Shown here: piece after piece, positions 26,812 through 35,234 of the stretch
Position numbering within the stretch: position 1 is the stretch's first letter
Layout of the letters: the number at the start of each line of letters is the position of its first letter
Assembly (NCBI RefSeq): GCF_039523435.1
Contig: NZ_BAAAFH010000007.1
Location: 382,183 to 446,182, forward strand
Origin: Wandonia haliotis
Lineage (GTDB): Bacteria > Bacteroidota > Bacteroidia > Flavobacteriales_D > Crocinitomicaceae
Reading direction: 5' to 3'
DNA: 64,000 bases
Notes under the pieces: model-generated
What the model was told of the DNA's origin: nothing
Database searches by the model: none
The model's input: the letters and a program-made list of their open reading frames with translations, nothing else
Program-made: the position numbers and the translations under genes

Positions 26812-28197
26812 CTAATTACGCACTTTTTTTCTCATGATCAATTTCGTTCCTTCTCCCGGATTGGATTTAAATTCCAGATTGATTTCTGCTGCAATTGCAC
26901 GCTGCTCCAGATTTTTCAATCCTAACCCCGGTTTAATTTCATCTCTTTGAAATCCTTTACCATTATCTTCCACCAAAATAACGAGGTCATCATCTGACAA
27001 ATCAAAATTACACTCTATCTGTTTACATTCGCTATGTTTGACAGAATTATTTACAAATTCCTGAACCATTCGGTATACGCTATAATGGTCAACCTGTTCC
27101 CAGGCTTTATCAGTAATCAAATCGCTAACATTCAGTTTCATTTCCACTTCCGTGACTGATCCCAAACGATCAAACATTGCTTTTAAACCTGCTACCAAAC
27201 CTTTTTCCAATTCAGGAGGCGTCAGATTATAACACATGGCACGTGTCATGTCAAGACTGGTTTTGATCATTGATTGTGCGTTAGCTACCACTTCATCGCT
27301 CCCCTCTGAAATTCCTGAAAGCTGGGAAACATAAAAGTTCAATGCGACAAGATGTTGTGCCAGTCCGTCATGAAGTTCACGCGAAAATCGTTCCCGTTCT
27401 CCTTCCAGGGTTTCTTCAACAATTTTCAGTTTTTCCTGTTCGAACAGATACTTCTCCGTTTCATCTTTGATAATGATTGTATAAACTTCTTCACCTCTGA
27501 ATGTAGTTCGCGCTGCCAATTGAGAAACATATAGTACATTCCCATCTGCTGTGATGTGTCTGAACTGACTTTCCCGCTGGTTTTTGACAGCATACTCCAC
27601 TCTCCGATCAGACTCGTCTTCTGCAAGAAAGTCTGTCAATTTCATCTGTCTGACATCAGACAATGAACACCTGTATAAATCGAGAAAAGCATTGTTAGTA
27701 CGAAGTACCTGTAACGTATCATTCACCAACAAAATAGGCAACGGACTCGCCTCAAACAATAAACGAAACTCTTCTTCGGACTGGATTAATTGCTGAATAT
27801 TTCTTTTTCGTTCTATGGAATAATGAATGGACTTCACCAGGATATTGGTATCACTGTTTCCTTTCAAAATAAAGTCCTGCGCACCTTTTTTAACTGTTTG
27901 CAGGGCAACATCAGTATCACTCATCCCCGACATAACAATAATCGGAACCGAGTGAAATTTCTCGGATGCAAATTCGAACGTTTCTAATCCTGAGAAATCC
28001 GGCAAAAACAAATCCAGTAATACAATATCAGGAACACTGTCTGCAAGTCCGTCTACTGCCTTCTGCAAACTTTCGAACACGACAATATTACGACTTGAGA
28101 AGCCTGAAAAAACGAGAAGTTCCTGCAAGAGAAAAGCATCTCCGGGATTGTCCTCAATAATCCAAACTGTAATCAATTCATTATTACGTGTAGTCAT
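26812..28197 (-). CDS. Response-regulator/PAS hybrid histidine kinase with HisKA_3-type core
   Basis: 461 residues. Receiver domain at 10-128 with phosphoacceptor Asp62 (VLLDLFLPD) and acidic pocket Glu15/Asp16; PAS at about 138-250; then a NarX/DegS-type dimerisation domain with His276 in ERFSRELHDGLAQHLVAL and a HATPase_c domain (DNGKGF, GLGLKNLEQRA). An N-terminal receiver on a kinase suggests it is itself the target of a phosphate from a partner kinase. Its start overlaps the upstream kinase gene by four bases, so those two are coupled and are the likely partners. Soluble. Confidence 0.88.
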   Translation of the reverse strand: MTTRNNELITVWIIEDNPGDAFLLQELLVFSGFSSRNIVVFESLQKAVDGLADSVPDIVLLDLFLPDFSGLETFEFASEKFHSVPIIVMSGMSDTDVALQTVKKGAQDFILKGNSDTNILVKSIHYSIERKRNIQQLIQSEEEFRLLFEASPLPILLVNDTLQVLRTNNAFLDLYRCSLSDVRQMKLTDFLAEDESDRRVEYAVKNQRESQFRHITADGNVLYVSQLAARTTFRGEEVYTIIIKDETEKYLFEQEKLKIVEETLEGERERFSRELHDGLAQHLVALNFYVSQLSGISEGSDEVVANAQSMIKTSLDMTRAMCYNLTPPELEKGLVAGLKAMFDRLGSVTEVEMKLNVSDLITDKAWEQVDHYSVYRMVQEFVNNSVKHSECKQIECNFDLSDDDLVILVEDNGKGFQRDEIKPGLGLKNLEQRAIAAEINLEFKSNPGEGTKLIMRKKVRN

Positions 28198-30782
28198 TCC
28201 AATACTCTTTTGTCATTTAATTCTACCCACATTGTTGTACCGGTTCGATCTGATTCGACCCAAACTTTCCCTTTGTGAATATCAACAATTCGTTTACAAA
28301 TTGCAAGTCCCATTCCTGTCCCTTCAATTCCCATTGCATTTTCACCCCTCTGAAAGACCAGAAAAATTCGTTCAAAATCCTTTTCCTTTATTCCTAATCC
28401 ATTATCCTTCACATACACCTGAACCGTTCCTTCTTTCTGTTTCTGAATAGCTCCGATTTCAACCACCGGATTCTCCGAATCATTGTATTTAATTGAATTA
28501 CTAATCAAATTTTGCATGAGCTGATTGAGTAACATACGCCCACCTTTCACCTTTGGAAGTGATTCATATATAATTGTTGCTCCGGAGGTCTGAATCTCAT
28601 TTCTTAATAACACTTTGACGTTTTCCACAATTTCATTCAGATCAACTTCTTCTCCGATTAATCCCCTGCTATCAATTCTCGAGTACGCCAGTAAATCATT
28701 CAACAACCCGGACATTCGCTTCGCCGCATCAGTAGAAAATTTGATATATTTCCCTCCCTTCTCATCCAACTGCTCGGCATAGTTACTCTCCAACAAAGTC
28801 AGGAAACCTGAAATCATTCTCAATGGCTCCTGTAAATCATGAGACACAATATGAGCAAACTTTTCCAGTACATTATTGGACAGTTCCAATTCTTCTGCAC
28901 GATCCTTTAACTTACTATTCAGTTGCTGTAATTCTAGTTCAGTCCTTTTTCGCTCAGAGATGTCTCTGGCTGACAAAACAATAACATTTTCTTTTGTGAA
29001 GTTCACCCCTGTCCAGGACAACCAGACAACTCTTCCTTCCGCAGTTTTCACACGGTGTATCAGGTGACTTCCTCCATATCCCTCTTTAAGAGATCGTAAG
29101 AATAACTCTGTATTCTCCCTGTCCTGATCAATCGCGAAATCAACAATACTCATTTCCACCAATTGATCCGGCATATATTTAAGCACCCTGCCCAATGCCG
29201 GGTTAAACCAGATTGGTTTACCATCTTCTTTAATGACACAGAAAATATCTTTTGAAATAGAGAAAATTGTTTGGTACATTTCCTCTTCATTTCGTCGTTT
29301 TATATCTCCGGCCCACAAAGGAATCACTTCCTGAATGGATTTCAGTTTCTGATCCCTTACAGTGACATTTTTAACCAAGAGGTTCAAAATCCCTACTAAC
29401 TCCCCATTATGTACCAACGGAATAGCAACCAGACGTCTTACACCACACATCATCAACACTTCTTTTCTCTCAAAATGTTTCTCTTCCGAAAGATCTTCTA
29501 ATACATATTCGGTATTACCATTTCCTATATTTTGGAAAAAAGAGTCTGAAGAGGAGATAAACGTTTTTTTCAACGATTTGAAACATTCCTGGTCTACCTC
29601 TCCACTGGTGTAATAATTTTTCAGATAAAAAGACTCTTTGGTTAAGGTTGGTATCCAGAGTTCAGTAGCCTCTGAATTTGTTTCTTCTGCAATGATTTTT
29701 AAAATATTGGAATACGCATAAGATGTTCCCGTACTCCTAAGCATATCCAGCACCTTCGACTTAAAGACAACCAGACGTTGTCTTTCAACTTCCTGAGTAA
29801 CATCGCGACCTATTGCAAAGATCAATTGTTCACTTTCAACCCATCTGCCCGACCATTCAATATGAATCAGTTCCCCGGACTTTGATACAATTCGATTCAC
29901 AAAATTATATACCGCACTTCCAGATGTTTCACCAAACTGATCCTGTGTAACAGTAACATCATCCAAATACACGATAGAGAAGCATGATTTCCCCTCCAGT
30001 TCTTCAGGTTTATATCCTGCAATAAACTCAAATGCGTTATTCACCTGTACAAAATCACCCTCTTTTGAGATGGTACAAATAATATCCACAGACTGATCTA
30101 AAACAGTCTGTTTAAAAACGAGTTCACTATTCAGCTTTTTATTAGTTTCTTCCAACTCTTTCTTAGCTTCATGTTGAATCGTCACATCTCTGAAATTTGC
30201 AATAAACAAAAGTCTTCCCTGATTATCGTTAAAAGTTGTTATTAAGGCCTCTACCCAGATTATGCCTCCTTTTCCATAATTCATCCGGATATGAAAAACA
30301 GCTGCGTCGTCTTCTCCCCTGATAATACTTTTTATCAGTTCGTCTCCTTCTGTAACATCTTCATAAAAGATAATCGACCGGATATCGAGTCCTTCCAAAA
30401 CTTCTCTCGGATACCCCAGCACTCTTCCCGCAGAAGGACTTGCATACTCTACAATCCTGCGTTCGTCATATATAAGTATGCCATCATGAGAATTACTGAG
30501 AAGTGCCTGATAAAAACTTGGGTTCTCTTCTATTTTTCGGTGTTTTCTTCTCCTTCCATTACCAGAATCTTTACTTTCCTGTTTTCGTATCTGACCTTTT
30601 ATGACCGCATATAAAATAAGCGTGGTTGCAGAAATGAAGAAAAAGCCCTTTATATTTTGGAAATACGTAATACTTTCAACATCCTCGTCTCCGAAAATAA
30701 CCTGAGCCAGAGAGTCACTGAAATATATCCATATCAAACCTATAACTAAATATCCCAGAGCTATTTTCTCGGCTAATTTCAT
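28194..30782 (-). CDS. Membrane PAS/GAF sensor histidine kinase
   Basis: 862 residues. Two membrane helices near the N-terminus (about 7-22 and 46-63) with a short external loop, then PAS at about 88-205, PAS at 222-332, GAF at about 341-495, PAS at 502-612, a coiled linker, HisKA with His648 in SHDLQEPLRM, and HATPase_c ending GTGMGLAICKRIV. It is the first gene of a two-gene unit with the receiver-kinase. The external loop is too short to bind much, so sensing is probably through PAS and GAF domains. A GTTTGCAAAC palindrome lies about 50 bases upstream (30832-30841). Confidence 0.88.
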   Translation of the reverse strand: MKLAEKIALGYLVIGLIWIYFSDSLAQVIFGDEDVESITYFQNIKGFFFISATTLILYAVIKGQIRKQESKDSGNGRRRKHRKIEENPSFYQALLSNSHDGILIYDERRIVEYASPSAGRVLGYPREVLEGLDIRSIIFYEDVTEGDELIKSIIRGEDDAAVFHIRMNYGKGGIIWVEALITTFNDNQGRLLFIANFRDVTIQHEAKKELEETNKKLNSELVFKQTVLDQSVDIICTISKEGDFVQVNNAFEFIAGYKPEELEGKSCFSIVYLDDVTVTQDQFGETSGSAVYNFVNRIVSKSGELIHIEWSGRWVESEQLIFAIGRDVTQEVERQRLVVFKSKVLDMLRSTGTSYAYSNILKIIAEETNSEATELWIPTLTKESFYLKNYYTSGEVDQECFKSLKKTFISSSDSFFQNIGNGNTEYVLEDLSEEKHFERKEVLMMCGVRRLVAIPLVHNGELVGILNLLVKNVTVRDQKLKSIQEVIPLWAGDIKRRNEEEMYQTIFSISKDIFCVIKEDGKPIWFNPALGRVLKYMPDQLVEMSIVDFAIDQDRENTELFLRSLKEGYGGSHLIHRVKTAEGRVVWLSWTGVNFTKENVIVLSARDISERKRTELELQQLNSKLKDRAEELELSNNVLEKFAHIVSHDLQEPLRMISGFLTLLESNYAEQLDEKGGKYIKFSTDAAKRMSGLLNDLLAYSRIDSRGLIGEEVDLNEIVENVKVLLRNEIQTSGATIIYESLPKVKGGRMLLNQLMQNLISNSIKYNDSENPVVEIGAIQKQKEGTVQVYVKDNGLGIKEKDFERIFLVFQRGENAMGIEGTGMGLAICKRIVDIHKGKVWVESDRTGTTMWVELNDKRVLE

Positions 30783-31034
30783 TTATTTTTTCGAATCTAT
30801 TTCCTGGCTGAAAGTACAACTTTGATTCATGGTTTGCAAACTATTTTATGCTTAAAATCTCCTCCTTTATCTATAGATAATCACGACACTGTTCTATCAA
30901 ATTCTTAATTCACGAACTCTTTTCCAACCTTTTCACTTCTCACTTTTGTGCGATAATTTATAAAAAGTGGTCTCTTCAAAAAATTCCATCCTGCAGCTCC
31001 CCGATACTATTCAATTTATTAGCACTTTTGCAGT

Positions 31035-31631
31035 ATGTCAATATTGGAATTGTTTGTCGGGTATATAAGAACAACATCTCCTCTTGAATTAACAGCAGTA
31101 TTTACGAGCCTTACTTATGTAATACTTGCAGCAAGAGGAAGTCGGCTTTGCTGGTACTTTGCCTTCGCATCTTCTTCTATTTATATGAGTTTATTCTTTG
31201 GTGTTCAGTTGTATCTAGAGTCCATTTTACAACTTTTTTATGTCGTCATGGCCGTATATGGTTTTCTATCCTGGAATACAAACGAATCTTCCGGAAAAAT
31301 TAAAAAATGGCCTGTAAAGTATCACCTTATCAATGCCGGGTTAAGCCTGCTTGCAACCCTATTACTCGGCTATTTATTCTCCTCCCTAACTGATCAGTCG
31401 TCGCCTTACATTGATGCTTTTACAACTACGTTTAGTCTAGCCGCTACTTTTATGGTCGCTCAGCGGGTACTTGAAAACTGGATTTACTGGATCATTATTG
31501 ATGCCGTATCTACTTACCTTTACTTCTCAAAGGGACTGGAGATTAGCGGAATGTTGATGTTTGTCTATACGATACTTGCTGCTTTCGGTCTGTTCCGATG
31601 GTACAAGCAATACCAATTACAACGCGTATGA
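31035..31631 (+). CDS. pnuC: PnuC-type nicotinamide riboside/mononucleotide transporter
   Basis: 198 residues with about seven hydrophobic helices. Recognised by size, by the aromatic-rich motifs (SRLCWYFAFASSSIYM near 37-52, YGFLSWNT near 94-101, RVLENWIYWIIIDAVSTYLYF near 144-164), which match the PnuC pattern WxxWIxxDxxxxxLY, and by the downstream NadR-like kinase. It facilitates uptake of nicotinamide riboside, trapped by phosphorylation. The downstream gene overlaps by four bases (ATGA). A promoter-like CACTTTTG ends only four bases before the ATG, implying a very short or absent leader. Confidence 0.88.
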   Translation: MSILELFVGYIRTTSPLELTAVFTSLTYVILAARGSRLCWYFAFASSSIYMSLFFGVQLYLESILQLFYVVMAVYGFLSWNTNESSGKIKKWPVKYHLINAGLSLLATLLLGYLFSSLTDQSSPYIDAFTTTFSLAATFMVAQRVLENWIYWIIIDAVSTYLYFSKGLEISGMLMFVYTILAAFGLFRWYKQYQLQRV

Positions 31632-32152
31632 TACGAATTGTGGTTACCGGTCCCGAATCTTCAGGAAAAACAACTCTTGCTACCCAACTATCCCGACATT
31701 TTAACTGTCCCTGGATCCCCGAGTATGCACGTGCGTTTTTGATGAAACAAAATGGAAACTATGTTCGGGAAGATCTGGAAATCATTCTGGAAGGTCAACT
31801 GAAATCCTGGGAGAAAGTTAAAGGAATGCCGCTTGTCATTTACGACACTGATACGAGCGTATTGAAGGTTTGGCACGAGTTCAAGTACGGCACTAACAAC
31901 CCGGTTATTGATTTAGCTTTTTCACAACAGAAAACAGACCTTTTTTTACTGTGCAAACCTGACATTTCGTATGAAGAAGATCCTTTACGGGAGAACCCTA
32001 ATGAGCGTGATGAACTATTTTCACTTTATGAGAACTTACTTGCTCCGCATAAAACGAAAGTCCGCATAATAGACGGAGAGGGAGAAATCAGATTACAAAA
32101 AGCAATTGACGCAGTTGCTAAGATTGTTCAATCTCCAACATCTCGGGATTGA
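31628..32152 (+). CDS. NadR-like ribosylnicotinamide kinase (AAA family ATPase)
   Basis: 174 residues from ATG 31628, which overlaps the pnuC stop as ATGA; the earlier in-frame start at 31598 lies inside pnuC. Walker A GPESSGKTT (8-16, Lys14), the WIPEYAR motif that follows in NadR kinases, and LVIYDTDTSVLKVW (about 69-82, Walker B/substrate region) identify the ribosylnicotinamide kinase domain. The NMN adenylyltransferase domain of full NadR is absent. Together with PnuC it forms an NAD precursor salvage pair. The 3' end overlaps the convergent regulator gene by 35 bases. Confidence 0.85.
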   Translation: MIRIVVTGPESSGKTTLATQLSRHFNCPWIPEYARAFLMKQNGNYVREDLEIILEGQLKSWEKVKGMPLVIYDTDTSVLKVWHEFKYGTNNPVIDLAFSQQKTDLFLLCKPDISYEEDPLRENPNERDELFSLYENLLAPHKTKVRIIDGEGEIRLQKAIDAVAKIVQSPTSRD

Positions 32153-32483
32153 GTGGTTTTGATAAAAAAGAACGTACAAAGTCATATTGATCAATCCGTT
32201 CTATATCTCTGGGGTTTACAGAAGATGATAAAATATATACTTCCGGAGAAAGTTTCTGCTCCACACATGAGTTAACAAACTCCCACCCTGACATCAAAGG
32301 CATATTCAAATCCAGAAGAATCGTGTAATTGTCTCCTTTTTCATTTAAAAAATGTAACGCCCGATTAGCATCTTCGAACGCCAGCACCTCCATTTCTATT
32401 TCTAAGCTATTTAATATTTCCCTGGTCAGAAAAATTGATACAGGATCGTCATCTATAATTATAATAGGTCTATTCGTTTTCAT
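32118..32483 (-). CDS. Single-domain response regulator (CheY-like)
   Basis: 121 residues, receiver domain only: acidic pocket Asp11-Asp13, phosphoacceptor Asp58 in ILLDLNMP, switch Ser in YILSSSV and Lys near FLSKPL. No DNA-binding output. The start overlaps the upstream kinase gene by 14 bases, so the two form one unit and this is the likely phosphate acceptor of that kinase. Output must be through protein-protein contact or a phosphorelay. The 3' end overlaps the NadR-like gene tail to tail by 35 bases. Confidence 0.92.
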   Translation of the reverse strand: MKTNRPIIIIDDDPVSIFLTREILNSLEIEMEVLAFEDANRALHFLNEKGDNYTILLDLNMPLMSGWEFVNSCVEQKLSPEVYILSSSVNPRDIERIDQYDFVRSFLSKPLNPEMLEIEQS

Positions 32484-34743
32484 ATTCTCTGAAGGTTAGT
32501 TTTACATTCGTGCCCAAGTCAGGTATCCCGGTTATTTCTACCGATCCTCCTAATAATTCAACTTGCTTTTTCGTTATATACAATCCAAGTCCTTTCCCCT
32601 GGCTTACACCGTGATGAAATCTTTTGTACATTCCGAATATATCCTGTTTATACTTATTGGTATCCAAACCAATACCGTTATCCTCAATCAGGACTTCCCA
32701 GGATGATTCTTCCGGTCTGTCTTTAAGGACAGCGCTTACCTTTAAAGGACGAACTTCCGATCTGAACTTGAATGAATTTGACAGTACATTTTGGATAATA
32801 CTCAGAAAGTACTGCTCATTCGTTTTGATACACGCCTTTTTTATTCGTTCATCCCTCACAGAAAGCTCTTCTTTTCTCACACCGATTTCATCTGCAACTT
32901 TTTCTATAACAGAAAATGGGTCTACCTGATCTTTAAGTAGTTCCGGACTCATATTCAAAGATAAGATTTTTGTTAAATCCTTCACTACTTCATCCAATTG
33001 TTCTGATGATGTGGCAATCAATTTGGTTATATCACGACTTTTTTCCGAACGTTCTTCTATATTATCCAATAGTCGTGACAAGCCAATTACATTGGCTAAG
33101 GGAGAGCGTAAATTATGAGAAATAATATAACTAAACTGTAATAACTCCTCGTTCTTTGCCTGCAATTCTTCAATTTTCAGTCGTAACAAATGCTCTTTAC
33201 TTTCTATTTCTTCGAATAACTTCTTCCTTTCTGTAATATCCCGTATAATAGACTGTGTACCCATTACTTCTCCATCTTCCTGCAGCCCTCTGGTACGACA
33301 TTCAAACCATCTTTCTTCACCAAAACTTGTGGCGGGAAACTCTATGTATTCCGGAATACTGACTCCCTCAATACATCTCGAATAAATTTCTCTTACATAA
33401 TTCCGATAATCTTCTCTGACAATATCCATCACTGAAATCTTTCCGATCTGAGATCGGGAAACGGAAAAGTATTCCAAAAACTTCTTGTTCGCGAACGTAA
33501 TCACCCCGTCCTTATTATCAGTACAAATGGCGTCCTGAATGTTATCCAGCAGATCCAGATATTTCCGTCGACTCTTTGCCAACTCATTCTCCGTAATCTT
33601 CCTTCTGGTTGTATCACTATGCTTTATTAAAACCCGATTCGAACCATCATCCAGTAATGAAGCGGTAAAGTTATACCAATTCGTTATTCCTTTATCTACT
33701 ATCATATACTCCATCTCAAACCAGGGTTCTTCATGCGCCATCACCTTCTTCAACCCAATCAATAATTCATTCGGTAAGAATCCTGAAAAGCACTTTTCTC
33801 CTACACACTCCAGATAATCCTGTCCGACTTCCGGACATCGCAATTCTTCATCAGCCTGTATAACACGAAAATTATCCCAGGCCAAATTTGTAAATAAGAT
33901 TTTTCCCTGTGGACTTAATACAGCAATCCTTGATGTCATAGTAGACAAAATGGACTGGTTAAATTTCACACTGTTGTTTAATTCCTCCTCGTGCTTTTTC
34001 TTCTCCGTTATATCAAAACGAACCGACAAAAAGCGTTCTACCTCTCCTTCTCCATTATAAATCGGAGATATTGTTGTATCCACCCAATACAGCTCTCCAC
34101 TCTTTTTCCTGTTACATATTTCACCTCTCCAAACCCCTCCTCTCAGAATTGTTTTCCACAAATCAACAAAGAAAGTCTTAGGGTGATAACCTGAATTAAT
34201 AATTGAATGCGTTCTTCCCAATAACTCCTCCAGAGAGTACCCTGAAAATTCACAAAACAAATTATTAGCATATAGAATCTGTCCTGTATAATTCGTTATC
34301 GTTACAATCGCCGATTTATTCAACGCATTCTGAAGCGAAGTGAACAAACTGGATATCGAATAATGTCTTCCTCCGATGGTTTCTTCAAAAATTAAAAAAC
34401 CAAGATGCCTTCCTTCTCCATTCACCTTACTAAAATCATGGAATTCCAACACTCCCACCTCTCCGATTTTCGGAATATACACGGGGTAACTTCCTTTCCA
34501 CGATTCGCCAAGTGATTGAGCAACCCGAAGTTCTCCATCCCGTATTACACGATATCCCTCCGGAATATAATGCAACCAGCTAAACTCGTCTTCATCTGCG
34601 CAAACATCTCTGAAGTTCTTTTGCAGAACAGGCTGAATGTCTTCCTGAAGAAAATCGAAACTCTCTCCATTAAACCCATTTACAAAAAAGCAGTTACAAT
34701 GCTCCTGAACAAGCTTTTTTAACTCCTCGCCACTAACAGACAT
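32470..34743 (-). CDS. Soluble PAS sensor histidine kinase
   Basis: 757 residues. An N-terminal region of about 130 residues contains a Cys pair (CNC at 16-18) and no domain I recognise; then PAS at about 137-248 (ending VRFDITE), a PAS-like region at 262-382, PAS at 393-506 (ending IIRDITE), a coiled coil, HisKA with His543 in ISHNLRSPLANV, and HATPase_c ending KGLGLYITKKQVELLGG. The HN-LR-SPL variant is a common HisKA form in Bacteroidota. It is followed by a lone receiver gene, its presumed partner. No membrane helices. Confidence 0.88.
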   Translation of the reverse strand: MSVSGEELKKLVQEHCNCFFVNGFNGESFDFLQEDIQPVLQKNFRDVCADEDEFSWLHYIPEGYRVIRDGELRVAQSLGESWKGSYPVYIPKIGEVGVLEFHDFSKVNGEGRHLGFLIFEETIGGRHYSISSLFTSLQNALNKSAIVTITNYTGQILYANNLFCEFSGYSLEELLGRTHSIINSGYHPKTFFVDLWKTILRGGVWRGEICNRKKSGELYWVDTTISPIYNGEGEVERFLSVRFDITEKKKHEEELNNSVKFNQSILSTMTSRIAVLSPQGKILFTNLAWDNFRVIQADEELRCPEVGQDYLECVGEKCFSGFLPNELLIGLKKVMAHEEPWFEMEYMIVDKGITNWYNFTASLLDDGSNRVLIKHSDTTRRKITENELAKSRRKYLDLLDNIQDAICTDNKDGVITFANKKFLEYFSVSRSQIGKISVMDIVREDYRNYVREIYSRCIEGVSIPEYIEFPATSFGEERWFECRTRGLQEDGEVMGTQSIIRDITERKKLFEEIESKEHLLRLKIEELQAKNEELLQFSYIISHNLRSPLANVIGLSRLLDNIEERSEKSRDITKLIATSSEQLDEVVKDLTKILSLNMSPELLKDQVDPFSVIEKVADEIGVRKEELSVRDERIKKACIKTNEQYFLSIIQNVLSNSFKFRSEVRPLKVSAVLKDRPEESSWEVLIEDNGIGLDTNKYKQDIFGMYKRFHHGVSQGKGLGLYITKKQVELLGGSVEITGIPDLGTNVKLTFREYENE

Positions 34744-35219
34744 GTACTACATTTTTCTTAACCATATTACCTTTCACCATTTTTTATCACACGAATCACA
34801 TCTTCTACAAATCCGAATCAGAACGCGCCTCACCCCATCTCATTTTTAACAGGTACTCCCTGTACTCATCAACACACCCTGTTTTCAGCTCTGCAACTCC
34901 TTAAGCTCAGCATAGCAACACAGCATTAAAAAATGTACCCCCCTCATTTTGGTTATGGGAATACCAGTAGTTTAAGAAGTAATTTCCGGTAGCAAAAAAC
35001 ACCAACAATTGTCGTTTTGCAAACACTTCAATACAGTTTGCAATTACTTTTTGAGAATGCAAGTTTACTGAAAGCAATTGAAGCATCGTAATCAACTCTG
35101 GTTATTTTTGTAGTCTACTAACTTTATCAAAGTCCGGTTTATTCAAACAAACATCCATTAATCTTACAATAAAAAAAATGACTTTAATCAGGAATCCAAT
35201 AGAAAAAGTGATTCAGTTC
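34744..35219. other. 476-base intergenic region
   Basis: No convincing protein gene. It holds three TGCAA words spaced 21 and 19 bases apart (35018, 35039, 35058), and a + strand promoter-like pair (35078-35110) followed by a very short frame. The 62-residue minus frame at 34907-35095 has no start context or recognisable features. Confidence 0.5.
35078..35110 (+). promoter_or_regulatory. Promoter-like TTG-N22-TATTTTTG
   Basis: Perfect TAnnTTTG box with a TTG 22 bases upstream, on the + strand pointing into the 3' end of the minus-strand acyltransferase gene. It could drive an antisense or small transcript. Confidence 0.35.
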
Positions 35220-35234
35220 TTACATTCCTATTAG
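35178..35234 (+). CDS. Possible 18-residue peptide
   Basis: ATG 35178 to TAG 35232-35234 encodes MTLIRNPIEKVIQFLHSY, an amphipathic-looking peptide, about 67 bases after a promoter-like sequence and preceded by an A-rich run. It overlaps the last 15 bases of the opposite-strand acyltransferase gene. Short frames like this arise easily by chance. Confidence 0.15.
   Translation: MTLIRNPIEKVIQFLHSY

Noticed and set aside
32118..32152. Possible frameshift where the NadR-like and receiver genes overlap
   Set aside because: Both products have complete, normal C-termini; the 35-base overlap is an ordinary tail-to-tail overlap of convergent genes.
34907..35095. 62-residue minus-strand open frame in the intergenic region
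   Set aside because: No promoter box, signal sequence or recognisable pattern; composition resembles non-coding DNA.
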